A stretch of 64,000 bases of DNA from positions 2,356,001 to 2,420,000 of the forward strand of contig NZ_CP038228.1 of the NCBI RefSeq assembly GCF_006838285.1, in the 5' to 3' direction. The notes under the pieces were generated by a model. The model was not told the origin of the DNA and did no database searches. It was given only the letters and a program-made list of their open reading frames with translations. Made by a program: the position numbers and the translations under genes. The DNA is from Xanthomonas translucens pv. cerealis (lineage in GTDB: Bacteria > Pseudomonadota > Gammaproteobacteria > Xanthomonadales > Xanthomonadaceae). Shown one piece after another: positions 21,326 to 32,574 of this stretch. The first letter of the stretch is position 1; each line of letters opens with the position of its first letter.

Positions 21326-21972
21326 GGCTGGCCCTCCTGCGGTGCCGGCGCCGGGGTGTGCAGCGTGGGCGTTTCCGCCTCCATCTTGACCATGCGCAGC
21401 CGGTCGCCGGCCTTGACCCGCGCCTGCTCGCCGGGATTCTGGGTCTTGATGCCGGTGCGCTTGCGCAGAGTCAGCATCACCGCCGCCACCACCGCCACGG
21501 TCAGGATGATCGCGGCGAATTCGAACGGCAGCAGGAACTGAGTGAACAGCGCCTTGGCCAGCCAGGTGATGTTGGAGCTGTCGGCCGCCTGCGCGGCGGC
21601 GTTGTCGGCCGGGAACGGCGCGGCGGTGCGCGCCTTGACCCCGATCAGGGTGACCATCTGCACCAGCATCGCCACCGCCACCAGCAAGCCGACCGGCAGG
21701 TAGCGCACCCAGCCCTGGCGCAGCCGCGCGGTATCGATGTCGAGCATCATCACCACGAACAGGAACAGCACCATCACCGCGCCGACGTAGACCAGCACCA
21801 GGGTCACGCCGAGGAACTCGGCGCCCACCAGCAGCCACACGCAGGCGATGGAGAAGAAAGTCAGGATCAGGCACAGCACCGCATACACGGAGTTGCGCAC
21901 GCTGATCACCGCGCCGGCGGAGACCGCGGCGATGGTGGCGAAGATCCAGAACGCGATATTTACCCAATCCAT
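21322..21972 (-). CDS. nuoJ: NADH-quinone oxidoreductase subunit J
   Basis: 216-residue membrane subunit with five helices; conserved [17 protein letters not shown] helix that takes part in the pi-bulge transition of complex I. The soluble tail after about residue 170 is charged and Pro-rich. Nine bases separate it from nuoI, and it overlaps nuoK by four bases. Confidence 0.97.
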   Translation of the reverse strand: MDWVNIAFWIFATIAAVSAGAVISVRNSVYAVLCLILTFFSIACVWLLVGAEFLGVTLVLVYVGAVMVLFLFVVMMLDIDTARLRQGWVRYLPVGLLVAVAMLVQMVTLIGVKARTAAPFPADNAAAQAADSSNITWLAKALFTQFLLPFEFAAIILTVAVVAAVMLTLRKRTGIKTQNPGEQARVKAGDRLRMVKMEAETPTLHTPAPAPQEGQP

Positions 21973-21981
21973 TTCAGGACC

Positions 21982-22470
21982 TCAGCGGAAGGCGGCGTCG
22001 GCGGCGCGGCGCTCGGCGATCTCGGCCTCGAGCCGGTCTCCGATCGCCAGCAGCTGCGGCTTGGTGACGATGTTCTCGCCGCGGTTCTCGAAGTGGTACT
22101 CGAGCACGTGGGTTTCGACGATCGAGTCCACCGGACAGCTTTCCTCGCAGAAACCGCAGTAGATGCACTTGAACAGGTCGATGTCGTAGCGGGTGGTGCG
22201 GCGTGTGCCGTCCTCGCGCTTGGCCGAATCGATGGTGATCGCCAACGCCGGACACACCGCCTCGCACAGCTTGCAGGCGATGCAGCGTTCCTCGCCGTTG
22301 GGATAGCGGCGCAGCGCGTGCAGGCCGCGGAAGCGCACCGACTGCGGGAACTTCTCCATCGGGTACAGCACGGTGTACTTGGGACGGAACGTGTACTTCA
22401 GGGTCAGCCACAGGCCGCCGAGCAGCTCGAGCAGCAGCAGGCTCTTGAAGTAATGGGTGACTTTATTCAT
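21982..22470 (-). CDS. nuoI: NADH-quinone oxidoreductase subunit I
   Basis: 162-residue ferredoxin-like subunit carrying clusters N6a and N6b. Both 4Fe-4S motifs are present: [13 protein letters not shown] and [13 protein letters not shown]. It connects the peripheral arm to the quinone site. It lies three bases after nuoH. Normal length and intact. Confidence 0.98.
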   Translation of the reverse strand: MNKVTHYFKSLLLLELLGGLWLTLKYTFRPKYTVLYPMEKFPQSVRFRGLHALRRYPNGEERCIACKLCEAVCPALAITIDSAKREDGTRRTTRYDIDLFKCIYCGFCEESCPVDSIVETHVLEYHFENRGENIVTKPQLLAIGDRLEAEIAERRAADAAFR

Positions 22471-22473
22471 CGC

Positions 22474-23565
22474 TTACACGCCTTTGTGGATCACGCCGTA
22501 GAACACCATCAATGCCGTCACCGCGATCCACACGATCGTCAGCGGGATGAACACCTTCCAGCCCAGGCGCATGATCTGGTCGTAGCGGTAGCGCGGGAAG
22601 CTGGCGCGGAACCAGATGTAGGCGCTGGCGAAGAACAACACCTTCATCAGCAGCCACGGCCAGCCGCCGGTCCATATCCAGTTGAGCCACGGCGAGATGT
22701 CCGCCGTGACCCAGCCCTGGATCGGGCTCAGCCAGCCGCCCAGGAAGAAGATCGAGACCAGGAAGCTGACCAGGATCATGTTGGCGTATTCGGCCAGGAA
22801 GAACAGCGCGAACGCGCCGCCCGAATACTCGACCATGTGCCCGGCGACGATTTCCGACTCGCCCTCGACCACGTCGAACGGCGCGCGGTTGGTCTCGGCC
22901 ACGCCGGACACCCAGTACACGATGAACAGCGGGAACAGCGGCACCAGGAACCAGTCGAAGAAGCCAGAGTTGCCGGCCTGCGCGGCCACGATCGTGCTCA
23001 GGTTGAGGCTGCCGGCGGCGATCATCACCCCGACCAGGGCGAAGCCCATCGCGATCTCGTAGCTGACCACCTGCGCGGCCGAGCGCATCGCGCCCAGGAA
23101 CGCGTATTTGGAGTTGGACGCCCAGCCGGCCAGGATGATGCCGTACACGCCCAGCGAGGTCATCGCCAGCAGGTACAGCAGGCCGGCGTTAGCGTTGGAC
23201 AGCACCAGCTTGGCGTCGAACGGCACCACCGCCCAGGCCGCGAACGCCGGCGCCAGGGTGATCAGCGGCGCGATCACGAACATCGCCTTGTGCGAACTGC
23301 TGGGCTGGATGATTTCCTTGAACAGCAGCTTGAACACGTCGGCGAAGGCCTGAAAGATGCCCATGCCCACGTACATAGGCCCGTGGCGCACGTGCATCCA
23401 GCCAATCAGCTTGCGTTCCCAGACCACGTAGAACGCCACCGAGATGATCACCGGCATGGTGATCAGCAGGATCTTCAGCACGATCCACAGGACCACGCCG
23501 ATCACGCCCAGGCCGACGAACCACTGGTGCAGCGGATCGACCACGTTCAACAGCATCTCGTTCAT
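22474..23565 (-). CDS. nuoH: NADH-quinone oxidoreductase subunit H
   Basis: 363-residue membrane subunit forming part of the quinone chamber. Conserved pieces: [37 protein letters not shown] and the charged loops facing the Q site. The start ATG at 23565 overlaps the nuoG stop by four bases. Eight hydrophobic helices are visible. Confidence 0.97.
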   Translation of the reverse strand: MNEMLLNVVDPLHQWFVGLGVIGVVLWIVLKILLITMPVIISVAFYVVWERKLIGWMHVRHGPMYVGMGIFQAFADVFKLLFKEIIQPSSSHKAMFVIAPLITLAPAFAAWAVVPFDAKLVLSNANAGLLYLLAMTSLGVYGIILAGWASNSKYAFLGAMRSAAQVVSYEIAMGFALVGVMIAAGSLNLSTIVAAQAGNSGFFDWFLVPLFPLFIVYWVSGVAETNRAPFDVVEGESEIVAGHMVEYSGGAFALFFLAEYANMILVSFLVSIFFLGGWLSPIQGWVTADISPWLNWIWTGGWPWLLMKVLFFASAYIWFRASFPRYRYDQIMRLGWKVFIPLTIVWIAVTALMVFYGVIHKGV

Positions 23566-25814
23566 GCAGCCACCACCGTTACCCGGCCGGCACCGATCGG
23601 CGCCGTCGCCCCATGGCCTGATTCGATCCAGGCCACCCCTGCCGCGACGCGCGGATCCAGCACCACCGGCAGCGTCGCGTTGCCGACGGCGTTGCCGACC
23701 TTGACCACCTGCCCGGCGGCCACGCCCAGTTGCGCGGCATGCTCGGGATGCAGGCGGATCGCCGGCGCGTCGTTGAGCGGATGCGCCTGCAGCGCGGGCG
23801 CACGGCGCACCACCGCATCGGTGCGGTAGATCGCTGGCGTCGCCGCCACTTCGATGCCCTCGCCCGCCGCCGCGCTCTGCGCTGAACCGCGCAGGCTCAC
23901 GCTGCGCGGCTGCACGCCGGCACGCAGGCCGGCCAGGTCGGTGAAGTCGAAGCCGGCCAGCTGCAGCTCGCCGCCGAGCGCACGCAGCACCCGCCAGCCT
24001 TCGCGCGCATGGTCCGGCAGCTTGCCGGCGGCACGCGCCAGCTGCTCGACGCCGTCCAGGTTGGTCAGCGTCGCGTCGATTTCCGGCAGCGCGCCGATCG
24101 GCAGGATCACGTCGGCGACGTCGCGGGTGGAGGCGCAGGCGAACTGGCTGAACGCCACCACCTTGGCCGCGCCCAGCGCCGCGCGCGCAGCGCCGGCATC
24201 GGCGAAGTCCAGGCCCGGCTCGATGCCGTACAGCACATAGGCGCTGCGCGGCTCGGCGAACATGCCGGCCACGTCGCGCGCGCTCGGCAGCACGCCGAGC
24301 TTGGCCAGGCCCACCGCATTGGCGCCCTGCGGCACGCGGCACAGCGCAGCGCCAGTGGCGGCGGCGAAGTCGCGCGCGGCGGCGCGCAGCGCGGCGGCCT
24401 GCGGATGGGTCTCGACCAGCGCACCGACGATCAGCACCGCACGTCCGCCCGCGCCCTGTACCGCCTCGCGCAGCGCTGCATCGGCGAGCGCGGCGGCGAA
24501 GCCGGACGGCGCCACGATCTGCTTGCCGGCCTGGTCGAAGGCGAAATCGAAATCGACCGGATTGATCGAATACACGCGCGCCTGGCGCTGCATCCGCGCC
24601 TTGCGGATGCGGGCGTGCAGCAGCGGCAGCTCGTGGCGCAGGTTGCTGCCCAGCACCACGATCACGTCGGCCTGCTCGATCTGCGCCAGCGGCACCGCGA
24701 ACGGCTCGGCCACGGCGGCATCGGAGAAATCGCGGTTGCCGATGCGGTGGTCCAGGTTGCCGCTGCCCAGCCCGTCGGCCAGACGCGCCAGCAAGGCGCC
24801 TTCCTCGTTGGAGGTGGCCGGGTGCGCGAGCACGCCCAGCGCATCGCCGCGATGGGTCTTCAGGATCTCGAGCGCCGCGGCCAGGCCATCGGCCCAGGAC
24901 ACTTCCTGCCACTGGCCATCGATCTTGCGCAGCGGCCGCGTGGCGCGGTCGGCGGCATACAGGCCCTGGTGCGAATAGCGGTCGCGATCGGACAGCCAGC
25001 ACTCGTTGACCGCCTCGTTGTCGCGCGGCACGGTGCGCAGCACTTCGCCGCGGCGCACGTGCAGGAACAGGTTGGAGCCCATCGCGTCGTGGTAACCGAG
25101 CGATTCGCGCGCGGTCAGCTCCCACGGACGCGCGCGGAACTGGAACACCTTGTTGGTCAGCGCGCCGACCGGGCACACGTCGATGACGTTGCCCGACAGC
25201 TCGGTGGTCAGCGGCTTGCCGTCGTAGGTGCCGATCTGCAGGTTCTCGCCGCGGTACATGCCGCCCAGCTCGTAGGTGCCGGCGATGTCCGCGGTGAAGC
25301 GCACGCAGCGCGTGCACTGGATGCAGCGGGTCATCTCGGTGGCGACCAGCGGACCGATGTCCTCGTCCGCCACCACGCGCTTGCGCTCGTTGAAGCGGCT
25401 GACCGAACGGCCGTAGCCCAGCGACACGTCCTGCAGTTCGCACTCGCCGCCCTGATCGCAGATCGGGCAGTCCAGCGGGTGGTTGATCAGCAGGAATTCC
25501 ATCACGCTGCGCTGATACTTCAGCGCCTTCTCGCTGCGCGTGGCGACCTTCATGCCGTCCATCACCGGCGTCGCGCACGCGGGCGACGGCTTCGGCGACT
25601 TCTCCACGTCGACCAGGCACATGCGGCAGTTGGCCGCGATCGGCAGCTTCTCGTGGTAGCAGAAGCGCGGGATCGGAATGCCGGCCTTGTCGGCGGCCTG
25701 GATGATCATCGACCCCTTGGGCACGACCAGGGACTGGCCGTCGATCTCGACGGTCACATGTCCCTCCGGCACCACGGCCGGGGTCGCACCAGGATTGTTG
25801 GGTTGCGCGCTCAT
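23562..25814 (-). CDS. nuoG: NADH-quinone oxidoreductase subunit G
   Basis: 750 residues, the largest peripheral subunit. N-terminal 2Fe-2S domain ([21 protein letters not shown] split across CYHEK and NCRMC), a His-Cys 4Fe-4S motif region ([18 protein letters not shown]), and another 4Fe-4S motif ([10 protein letters not shown]). The rest is a molybdopterin-oxidoreductase-like fold that carries no cofactor in complex I. The start overlaps the nuoF stop by four bases. Confidence 0.97.
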   Translation of the reverse strand: MSAQPNNPGATPAVVPEGHVTVEIDGQSLVVPKGSMIIQAADKAGIPIPRFCYHEKLPIAANCRMCLVDVEKSPKPSPACATPVMDGMKVATRSEKALKYQRSVMEFLLINHPLDCPICDQGGECELQDVSLGYGRSVSRFNERKRVVADEDIGPLVATEMTRCIQCTRCVRFTADIAGTYELGGMYRGENLQIGTYDGKPLTTELSGNVIDVCPVGALTNKVFQFRARPWELTARESLGYHDAMGSNLFLHVRRGEVLRTVPRDNEAVNECWLSDRDRYSHQGLYAADRATRPLRKIDGQWQEVSWADGLAAALEILKTHRGDALGVLAHPATSNEEGALLARLADGLGSGNLDHRIGNRDFSDAAVAEPFAVPLAQIEQADVIVVLGSNLRHELPLLHARIRKARMQRQARVYSINPVDFDFAFDQAGKQIVAPSGFAAALADAALREAVQGAGGRAVLIVGALVETHPQAAALRAAARDFAAATGAALCRVPQGANAVGLAKLGVLPSARDVAGMFAEPRSAYVLYGIEPGLDFADAGAARAALGAAKVVAFSQFACASTRDVADVILPIGALPEIDATLTNLDGVEQLARAAGKLPDHAREGWRVLRALGGELQLAGFDFTDLAGLRAGVQPRSVSLRGSAQSAAAGEGIEVAATPAIYRTDAVVRRAPALQAHPLNDAPAIRLHPEHAAQLGVAAGQVVKVGNAVGNATLPVVLDPRVAAGVAWIESGHGATAPIGAGRVTVVAA

Positions 25815-27154
25815 GCGGCGGCTGCCTCCAGCTTCTTGCCGTCAACCATCGAATGACCGTTGACGATGTAGTACTCGAATTCGTCCCAGAACTGGCGCAG
25901 GAAGCCCTGGATGGGCCATGCCGCCGCTTCACCGAACGCGCAGATGGTGTGGCCTTCGATCTGGCCGGCCACCGTCCTCAGCTGGTGCAGGTCTTCCATC
26001 GTGGCCTTGCCGGCGACGATGCGCTCGAGCACGCGGTGCATCCAGCCGGTGCCCTCGCGGCACGGGGTGCACTGGCCGCAGGATTCCTTGTGGAAGAACT
26101 GCGAGATGCGGCAGGCGAACTTGACGCAGCACACGCTGTCGTCGAGCACCACGATGGCGCCCGAGCCCAGGCCGGTGCCCAGCGCGCGCAGGGTGTCGTA
26201 GTCCATCTGCAGACCCTTGAGCTGCTCGGCCTTGAGCACCGGCATCGACACGCCGCCCGGCACCGCGCCCTTCAGCGTGCGGCCCGGCTTGAGGCCGCCG
26301 GCCATCTCCAGCAGTTCGTCGAAGGTGGTGCCCAGCGGCACCTCGAAGTTGCCGCCCTTCTGCACGCAGCCGGACACCGAGAAGACCTTCGGCCCGCCGT
26401 TCTTGGTCTTGCTCAGGCCCAGGAACCATTCCGGCCCGTTGCGGATGATCGCCGGCACCGAGGCGTAGGTCTCGGTGTTGTTGATCGTCGACGGCTTGCC
26501 GTACAGGCCGAAGTTGGCCGGGAACGGCGGCTTGTAGCGCGGCTGGCCCTTCTTGCCTTCAAGGGACTCCATCAACGCGGTCTCTTCGCCGCAGATGTAA
26601 GCGCCGGCGCCCAGCGCGCCGTAGATGTCGATGTCCACGCCGCTGCCGAGCACGTTCTTGCCCAGCCAGCCGTTGCTGTAGGCATCGGCCAGGGCCTGCT
26701 CGAAGTGCTCGAACGGCTCGTGGTGGAACTCGCCGCGCAGGTAGTTGTAGCCGACCGTGCTGCCGGTGGCGTAGCAGGCGATGGCCATGCCCTCCACCAC
26801 CGAATGCGGGTTGTAGCGCAGGATGTCGCGGTCCTTGCAGGTGCCCGGCTCGGACTCGTCCGAGTTGCACAGGATGTATTTCTGCGGCGCGCCCTTGGGC
26901 ATGAACGACCACTTCAGGCCGGTCGGGAAACCTGCGCCGCCGCGGCCGCGCAGGTTCGACTGCTTGACCATCTCGACTACCTGCTCCGGCGCGATCTTCT
27001 CCTCGAGGATCTTGCGCAGCGCGGCGTAGCCACCGGACTTCAGGTAGCTCTCGTACGACCACGGGGTGTCGTAGTGCAGCGTGGTCAGCACGACCTGGTG
27101 CGGCAGTGGGGCCGGGCCGACCGGGCCGGTGGGAGCGTGGGGATGCTGTGCCAT
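25811..27154 (-). CDS. nuoF: NADH-quinone oxidoreductase subunit F
   Basis: 447 residues. Start ATG 27154 ([10 protein letters not shown]); the frame reaches further upstream but without conserved sequence. It binds NADH and FMN ([34 protein letters not shown]) and cluster N3 ([15 protein letters not shown]). Electrons enter complex I here. It lies five bases downstream of nuoE. Confidence 0.98.
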   Translation of the reverse strand: MAQHPHAPTGPVGPAPLPHQVVLTTLHYDTPWSYESYLKSGGYAALRKILEEKIAPEQVVEMVKQSNLRGRGGAGFPTGLKWSFMPKGAPQKYILCNSDESEPGTCKDRDILRYNPHSVVEGMAIACYATGSTVGYNYLRGEFHHEPFEHFEQALADAYSNGWLGKNVLGSGVDIDIYGALGAGAYICGEETALMESLEGKKGQPRYKPPFPANFGLYGKPSTINNTETYASVPAIIRNGPEWFLGLSKTKNGGPKVFSVSGCVQKGGNFEVPLGTTFDELLEMAGGLKPGRTLKGAVPGGVSMPVLKAEQLKGLQMDYDTLRALGTGLGSGAIVVLDDSVCCVKFACRISQFFHKESCGQCTPCREGTGWMHRVLERIVAGKATMEDLHQLRTVAGQIEGHTICAFGEAAAWPIQGFLRQFWDEFEYYIVNGHSMVDGKKLEAAAA

Positions 27155-27159
27155 TGCAG

Positions 27160-27687
27160 TTACTCCAACCCGTCCAGCAGCGCGTCGACCTTGTCCTTGG
27201 TCAAGTGCTCGTGATAGTGGCCGTTGATCACCATCATCGGCGCGCCGGCGCAGCCGGCCAGGCATTCTTCTTCGCGCTTGAGATAGACGCGGCCATCGGC
27301 GGTGGACTGGCCCAGCTTGCAGCCGAGCTTCTTCTCCGCATGCGCGACCAGATCCTCGGCACCGTTGAGCCAGCAGCTGATGTTGGTGCAGAAGGCGACG
27401 TTGTTGCGGCCGACCTTCTCGGTTTCGAACATCGAGTAGAAGCTGGCGACCTCGTAGGCCCACACCGGCGGCAGCTCCAGATACTTGGCCACGCCGACGA
27501 TCAATTCGTCGGTCAGCCAGCCCTGGTTCTGCTCCTGCGCGGCGTGCAGGCCCTGCAGCACCGCCGAACGCTTGCGGTCCGGCGGGAACTTGGCCAGCCA
27601 GTGATCGATGTGCGCGCGCGTCTTGTCGCTCAGCACCACCATCGGATCGACGTCGCGCGCCGCTTCGAAATTACCTGTCGCCTTCAT
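27160..27687 (-). CDS. nuoE: NADH-quinone oxidoreductase subunit E
   Basis: 175-residue thioredoxin-like subunit with a 2Fe-2S cluster (N1a). The four Cys are in the patterns [10 protein letters not shown] and [19 protein letters not shown]-type sequence ([13 protein letters not shown]) is the family core. The start overlaps the nuoD stop by four bases. Confidence 0.97.
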   Translation of the reverse strand: MKATGNFEAARDVDPMVVLSDKTRAHIDHWLAKFPPDRKRSAVLQGLHAAQEQNQGWLTDELIVGVAKYLELPPVWAYEVASFYSMFETEKVGRNNVAFCTNISCWLNGAEDLVAHAEKKLGCKLGQSTADGRVYLKREEECLAGCAGAPMMVINGHYHEHLTKDKVDALLDGLE

Positions 27688-28991
27688 CGGTCGACCTCAC
27701 CAAACACCAGATCATAGGTACCAATCATCGCCACCACATCGGCCAGCATGTGCCCGCGCACGATCGCGTCCATCGAGGACAGATGGGCGAAGCCCGGCGC
27801 ACGCAGGTGCACGCGAAAAGGCTTGTTGGCACCATCAGAGGCCAGGTAGCAGCCGAATTCGCCCTTCGGCGCCTCGACCGCGCAATAGGTTTCGCCTACC
27901 GGCACGCAATAGCCTTCGCTGAACAGCTTGAAGTGATGGATCAGCGCTTCCATGTCGTCCTTCATTTCCGCGCGCTTGGGCGGGGCGACCTTGAAATTCT
28001 CGACCATCACCGGGCCAGGGTTGGCCCGCAGCCACTTCACGCACTGCTGGATGATGCGGTTGGATTCGCGCATCTCGGCCACACGCACCAGGTAGCGGTC
28101 GTAGCAATCGCCGTTGGTGCCGACCGGGATGTCGAAATCCACCGCGTCGTACTTGGCGTAGGGCTGCTTCTTGCGCAGATCCCACTCGATGCCCGAGCCG
28201 CGCAGCATCACCCCGGTCATGCTCCAGCCGTAGGCCTGCTCCGGCGTGACCACGCCGATGCCCACGGTGCGCTGCTTCCAGATGCGGTTGTCGGTGAGCA
28301 GGGTCTCGTACTCGTCGACCCGGCCCGGGAAGCTGTTGGTGAAATCTTCCAGGAAGTCGAGCATCGAGCCTTCGCGCGCGGCGTTGAGCCGCTTCAGCGC
28401 ATTGCCCTTGTGCCAGCGCGATTCCTTGTACTTGGGCATGCGGTCCGGCAGGTCGCGGTAGACGCCGCCGGGCCGGTAGTAGGTCGCATGCATGCGCGCG
28501 CCGGAGACCGCTTCGTAGCAGTCCATCAGCTCTTCGCGCTCGCGGAACGCGTACAGCATGACCGCCATCGCGCCCAGATCCAGGCCGTTGGAACCGACCC
28601 ACATCAGGTGGTTCAGGATGCGGGTGATCTCGTCGAACATGGTGCGGATGTACTGCGCGCGTTCCGGCGCCTCGATCCCCATCAGGGTCTCGATGGCGCG
28701 CACGTAGGCGTGCTCGTTGCACATCATCGACACGTAGTCGAGGCGGTCCATGTAGCCGATCGACTGGTTGAACGGCTTGGACTCGGCCAGCTTCTCGGTG
28801 CCACGGTGCAACAGGCCGATATGCGGATCGGCGCGGACCACGGTCTCGCCGTCCATTTCCAGGATCAGGCGCAGCACGCCATGCGCGGCCGGATGCTGCG
28901 GGCCGAAGTTCATGGTGTAGTTGCGGATCTCCTGCTTGCTCTCGGCAGGATTGCTGGCGAAGGCGTCGTGCGCCTGCTGGTACTCGCTCAC
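27684..28991 (-). CDS. nuoD: NADH-quinone oxidoreductase subunit D
   Basis: 435 residues; start taken as GTG 28991 ([11 protein letters not shown]), which overlaps the nuoC stop. 49-kDa subunit homologue that builds the quinone site with Nuo[29 protein letters not shown], and the C-terminal [18 protein letters not shown]. NuoC and NuoD are separate here, unlike the E. coli fusion. Confidence 0.97.
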   Translation of the reverse strand: MSEYQQAHDAFASNPAESKQEIRNYTMNFGPQHPAAHGVLRLILEMDGETVVRADPHIGLLHRGTEKLAESKPFNQSIGYMDRLDYVSMMCNEHAYVRAIETLMGIEAPERAQYIRTMFDEITRILNHLMWVGSNGLDLGAMAVMLYAFREREELMDCYEAVSGARMHATYYRPGGVYRDLPDRMPKYKESRWHKGNALKRLNAAREGSMLDFLEDFTNSFPGRVDEYETLLTDNRIWKQRTVGIGVVTPEQAYGWSMTGVMLRGSGIEWDLRKKQPYAKYDAVDFDIPVGTNGDCYDRYLVRVAEMRESNRIIQQCVKWLRANPGPVMVENFKVAPPKRAEMKDDMEALIHHFKLFSEGYCVPVGETYCAVEAPKGEFGCYLASDGANKPFRVHLRAPGFAHLSSMDAIVRGHMLADVVAMIGTYDLVFGEVDR

Positions 28992-29737
28992 TTGGCGGGC
29001 TCCTTGAATGCTTCGCCCGCGGCGGTCTGGTAGCGCGCATCGTCGCGAATCACGCGCGGCACGCCGACGCGCGGCTCGACCGAGGTCACCGGCTCGTAGA
29101 CCACGCGCTGCTTCTCTTCGTCGTAGCGCACTTCGACGTTGCCGATCAGCGGGAAATCCTTGCGGAACGGATGGCCGACGAAGCCGTAGTCGGTGAGGAT
29201 GCGGCGCAGGTCCGGGTGGCCGGCGAAGACCACGCCGAACAGGTCGAACGCCTCGCGCTCGAACCAGTTCGCACCCGGCCAGATGTCGGTGACCGAGGCC
29301 ACCACCGGCAGGTCTTCGTTCGGCGCATAACAGCGCACGCGCAGGCGCTGGTTGTGGCGATAGGAGATCAGCTGTGCGAGCACCGCGTAGCGTTGCAGCG
29401 GCACAGGCAACGGCTGGATGTCGCCGGCGGTCTCGCCGCTGGGGAATTCGCCCCAACCGAAACGGCCCATGCCCTTGCCTTCGACGCCGCGGCTGAAGCC
29501 CTGCGACGACACGTCGGCGGTATCCCACTCGTCGCTGCCGTAGCCCAGGTAGTCCACGCCGCACAGGTCGGACAATTGCTCGAAACCGAATTCGTCGCGC
29601 AGCGCCAGACAGGTGGCGTGCCACGCGTCGGCCGGCACTTCCAGCGTGACTTCGCCACGCGGGAGGACCACGAACACCTGGCTGCCGGGAAAACGGGCGC
29701 CGAGTCGGTCGCTAAAGGAAGATGCTTGCTCTGCCAT
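28988..29737 (-). CDS. nuoC: NADH-quinone oxidoreductase subunit C
   Basis: 249 residues. 30-kDa subunit signature [32 protein letters not shown] (here [17 protein letters not shown]). Peripheral arm of complex I. The C-terminal extension after the signature (about 45 residues, [11 protein letters not shown] onward) resembles other separate NuoC proteins. A 34-base gap separates it from nuoB. Confidence 0.97.
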   Translation of the reverse strand: MAEQASSFSDRLGARFPGSQVFVVLPRGEVTLEVPADAWHATCLALRDEFGFEQLSDLCGVDYLGYGSDEWDTADVSSQGFSRGVEGKGMGRFGWGEFPSGETAGDIQPLPVPLQRYAVLAQLISYRHNQRLRVRCYAPNEDLPVVASVTDIWPGANWFEREAFDLFGVVFAGHPDLRRILTDYGFVGHPFRKDFPLIGNVEVRYDEEKQRVVYEPVTSVEPRVGVPRVIRDDARYQTAAGEAFKEPAK

Positions 29738-29771
29738 GGGGGCTTGGCGTGCTCTTAAGAAGTAAGAGGGA

Positions 29772-30326
29772 TCAGCGCGCGATGGTCTGGGTTCGCCAGA
29801 TCTTCTTCTGCAGCTGCAAGATGCCGTAGACCAGCGCTTCGGCGGTCGGCGGGCAGCCCGGGACGTAGATGTCCACCGGCACGATGCGGTCGCAACCGCG
29901 CACCACCGAGTAAGAGTAATGGTAGTAGCCGCCGCCGTTGGCGCAGCTGCCCATCGAGATCACCCACTTCGGGTCGGGCATCTGGTCGTAGACCTTGCGC
30001 AGCGCCGGGGCCATCTTGTTGACCAGGGTGCCGGCGACGATCATCACGTCGGACTGGCGCGGCGACGGGCGGAACACCACGCCGTAGCGATCCAGGTCCA
30101 GGCGCGCGGCGCCGGCGTGCATCATCTCCACCGCGCAGCAGGCCAGGCCGAAGGTCATCGGCCACATCGAGCCGGTGCGCGCCCAGTTCAGTAGCGCATC
30201 GACGCTGGTGGTCACGTAGCCCTTCTCGAGCAACGGGTTCTCGCCTTCGGGACGCAGGATGTCGTCGACCCGCCCTTCCGGGATCGGGTTGGTCATCAGG
30301 CGATCCAGGGTCTGAATCACTCCCAT
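29772..30326 (-). CDS. nuoB: NADH-quinone oxidoreductase subunit B
   Basis: 184 residues; ATG 30326 ([11 protein letters not shown]). Carries cluster N2, the last in the electron chain: [10 protein letters not shown] supplies the tandem Cys, with further Cys in GSCANGGG and [10 protein letters not shown]. The start overlaps the end of nuoA by ten bases. Confidence 0.98.
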   Translation of the reverse strand: MGVIQTLDRLMTNPIPEGRVDDILRPEGENPLLEKGYVTTSVDALLNWARTGSMWPMTFGLACCAVEMMHAGAARLDLDRYGVVFRPSPRQSDVMIVAGTLVNKMAPALRKVYDQMPDPKWVISMGSCANGGGYYHYSYSVVRGCDRIVPVDIYVPGCPPTAEALVYGILQLQKKIWRTQTIAR

Positions 30327-30673
30327 TCCAGCGCTCCCTTCTTCCACACGTAGATAAAACCGAGGAACAACATGCCGACGAACAGGCCCATGGTGACCAG
30401 GGAGCGAGCACCCAGGTCCATGAACACCTGCGTCCACGGCACGATGAAGATGATTTCCAGATCGAAGACGATGAACTGGATCGCGATCAGGTAGTAGCGC
30501 ACATCGAACTTCATGCGCGCGTCCTCGAAGGCCTCGAAGCCGCACTCGTAGGGCGAGAGCTTCTTGGCATCGGGACGCCGGGGACCGAGGAACCGCCCCA
30601 CCAGCATCAGCGCGACGCCGATTGCGGTGGCCACGATCAGAAACAGCAGGGTCGGCAAATATTCGGCCAGCAC
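30317..30673 (-). CDS. nuoA: NADH-quinone oxidoreductase subunit A
   Basis: 118 residues with three membrane helices; start taken as GTG 30673 ([11 protein letters not shown]), preceded by AGAGAG. The loop motif [24 protein letters not shown] holds the conserved Cys of the family (shown here as PYECGFEAF). First gene of the nuo operon. About 107 bases separate it from the tRNA-Leu gene; no convincing own promoter was found, so read-through from secG/tRNA-Leu is possible. Confidence 0.96.
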   Translation of the reverse strand: MLAEYLPTLLFLIVATAIGVALMLVGRFLGPRRPDAKKLSPYECGFEAFEDARMKFDVRYYLIAIQFIVFDLEIIFIVPWTQVFMDLGARSLVTMGLFVGMLFLGFIYVWKKGALEWE

Positions 30674-30780
30674 TCGCAATTCTCTCTTGCCTGTGCCCGC
30701 GCGCGTGCGGCGCAGGCATGGGGTAGACGATCTTCCGGCAAGGGACGTGATGCTCCTGCCTAGAAACCGTAGCCAAACAA

Positions 30781-30865
30781 TGGTGCCCAAGAGGGGACTC
30801 GAACCCCTACGACCTAAGTCGCTACCACCTCAAGGTAGTGCGTCTACCAATTCCGCCACCTGGGC
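30781..30865 (-). tRNA. tRNA-Leu (GAG)
   Basis: An 85-base class II tRNA with encoded CCA, a long variable arm and anticodon loop TTGAGGT (anticodon GAG). Acceptor stem GCCCAGG pairs with the 3' side. Together with secG it matches the E. coli secG-leuU pair, which also decodes with GAG. A small GC-rich hairpin (around 30876-30897) lies between secG and this tRNA. Confidence 0.97.
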
Positions 30866-30913
30866 TTGCGTATCGCGCGCGGCATCCCGCCGCGCAACAT
30901 ATTGTAACCGTCT

Positions 30914-31339
30914 TCAGTGTTTCTGCGACGGGGCAGGCGACTTTTGTTGTGCATTTTCCGGCGTCTGCTGTGCTGGCACCGCAGCGGCAGCCGGCGCGGT
31001 CGAGGCCGGCGCCTGCGGGATCTGAAGCTCGCCAGCCGGCGCCGGGGTCGCCGGGGTCGCGGCCTGCGACATCACGCCGAGGTTGGCGTCGGCGGCCGGG
31101 CGCGCACTGTGGCCGGCATACCAGGCCATGAACAGACTGATGCCGAAGAACACCACCGCCAGCCATTTGGTCGACTTGGACAGGAAGTTGGACGCGCCGC
31201 GCGATCCGAACACGGTGCCGGACGCGCCCGCGCCGAACCCCGAACCCGCCGCCGCGCCGGAACCGCGCTGCATCAGGATCAGCGCGATCATCGAGATCGC
31301 CACCAGCACATAGACCACATTGAGGATGACCATCAGCAT
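30914..31339 (-). CDS. secG: Protein-export membrane protein SecG
   Basis: 141 residues; start ATG 31339 (MLMVILNVVYVL), with the ATG two codons later also possible. Two membrane helices (residues 3-20 and 57-75) flank the conserved loop LILMQRGSGAAAGSGFGAG and GSRGASNFLSKSTKWLA. SecG assists the SecYEG translocon. The tail after residue 80 is an Ala/Pro/Gln-rich extension not needed in E. coli SecG (110 residues). Confidence 0.95.
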   Translation of the reverse strand: MLMVILNVVYVLVAISMIALILMQRGSGAAAGSGFGAGASGTVFGSRGASNFLSKSTKWLAVVFFGISLFMAWYAGHSARPAADANLGVMSQAATPATPAPAGELQIPQAPASTAPAAAAVPAQQTPENAQQKSPAPSQKH

Positions 31340-31403
31340 TTCGAAATCCGTCCGGACAGTACGACTGAAGTAGCGAGCGGCCGCCAGCGCGGCGACCGTT
31401 CGG

Positions 31404-32159
31404 TTAACGGGCGGCCGCCGCTCGCGCGATGGCCAGGAAGTCCTCGGCGACCAGCGAAGCGCCGCCGACCAGCCCGCCATCGACATCCGGCTGTGCGAAC
31501 AGCTCGGCGGCGTTGTCGGGCTTGACGCTGCCCCCATACAGGAGCGGCAGCGAATCGGCGATTCTAGCATCGTGGGCGGCGACTTCGCCACGGATGAAGG
31601 CGTGCACCGCCTGCGCCTGGGCCGGGCTGGCGGTACGCCCGGTGCCGATCGCCCATACCGGCTCGTAGGCGACCACGGCCTTGGCGAAGCCCGGCGCACC
31701 GGCCAGCGCCAGCACCGGCGCCAGCTGCGCGGCGATGACCGATTCAGTCTGGCCGGCCTCGCGCTGCTCCAGGGTCTCGCCCACGCACAGGATCGGGATC
31801 AGCCCGGCATGCAGCGCCGCGGCGAACTTGCGCGCGACCAGCTCGCTGCTCTCGGCGTGATACTGGCGCCGCTCCGAATGCCCAACCAGACCGTACTCGG
31901 CGCCGACATCGACCAGCATCGTCGCCGACACCTCGCCGGTGTAGGCGCCCTGCTCGTTGCTGCTCACGTCCTGCGCGCCGAAGCGCAAGGCATGGCCCTC
32001 GAAATCCTCGATCAGGTCGCCCAGATACGGCAGCGGCGGCAGGATCACCACCTCCACGCCCTCGGCGGGCAGGCCCGCGGCCAGTTCCTGCACCAACGCG
32101 GTGGCGAACTGGCGGTTGCCGTGCAGCTTCCAGTTTCCGGCTACGATCTTGCGTCGCAT
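31404..32159 (-). CDS. tpiA: Triose-phosphate isomerase
   Basis: 251 residues, normal size. AGNWKLHGNR start, VGHSERRQYH (electrophilic His), AYEPVWAIGTGRTAS (catalytic Glu and the flexible loop) and LYGGSVKPDNA phosphate loop are all intact. It interconverts dihydroxyacetone phosphate and glyceraldehyde 3-phosphate in glycolysis and gluconeogenesis. 64 bases upstream of secG, probably one operon. Confidence 0.98.
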   Translation of the reverse strand: MRRKIVAGNWKLHGNRQFATALVQELAAGLPAEGVEVVILPPLPYLGDLIEDFEGHALRFGAQDVSSNEQGAYTGEVSATMLVDVGAEYGLVGHSERRQYHAESSELVARKFAAALHAGLIPILCVGETLEQREAGQTESVIAAQLAPVLALAGAPGFAKAVVAYEPVWAIGTGRTASPAQAQAVHAFIRGEVAAHDARIADSLPLLYGGSVKPDNAAELFAQPDVDGGLVGGASLVAEDFLAIARAAAAR

Positions 32160-32295
32160 CGGCGCGTTCTCCGGCGAAAAAGTGCTGAAAGGATAGCCGA
32201 TGCGCGGTGAGGACCCGCTGCCGCCATCCCATACGGGCGCGGCCACACCGCCCTGCCCGCTCACTGCCGCCCATCGCGAGACCGCCATGTCCCAC

Positions 32296-32574
32296 GCTTC
32301 GGGACCGGGGACCCGGGACCCGGGACCCGAGGGTCAATCGACCTGAAACAAACCGACCGCGAAGACCTTGGCTTTTCCGGGTCCCCGGTCCCCGGTCCCC
32401 TGTCCCCTGTCCCCTGTCCCCGGTCCCCTGTCCCCTGTCCCCTGTCCCCGGTCCCCGGTCCCCGGTCCCTGGTCCCCGGTCCCTGGTCCCCGGTCCCTGG
32501 TCCCCGGTCCCTGGTCCCCGGTCCCTGGTCCCTGGTCCCTGGTCCCTGGTCCCGATCCGAGTCCCGAGTCCCGA
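32296..32574. repeat. Long GTCCCCG/GTCCCTG heptad array
   Basis: G-rich arm (32296-32330), spacer with GGCTTTTCCGG, then a C-rich tract from 32381 of about 24 tandem 7-base units. The units come as GTCCCCG, GTCCCCT and GTCCCTG; five consecutive GTCCCCG+GTCCCTG pairs make a 14-base higher-order repeat, and the last units decay to GTCCCGA. The tract touches the stop codon of the oxygenase gene (32575). Unit order suggests slippage-driven growth. Confidence 0.9.

Noticed and set aside
24009..25856. 615-codon plus-strand frame opposite nuoG
   Set aside because: Shadow frame; NuoG shows full Fe-S motifs on the other strand.
32381..32574. CRISPR-like repetition
   Set aside because: Units are seven bases, contiguous and without spacers, so this is a simple tandem tract and not a CRISPR array.
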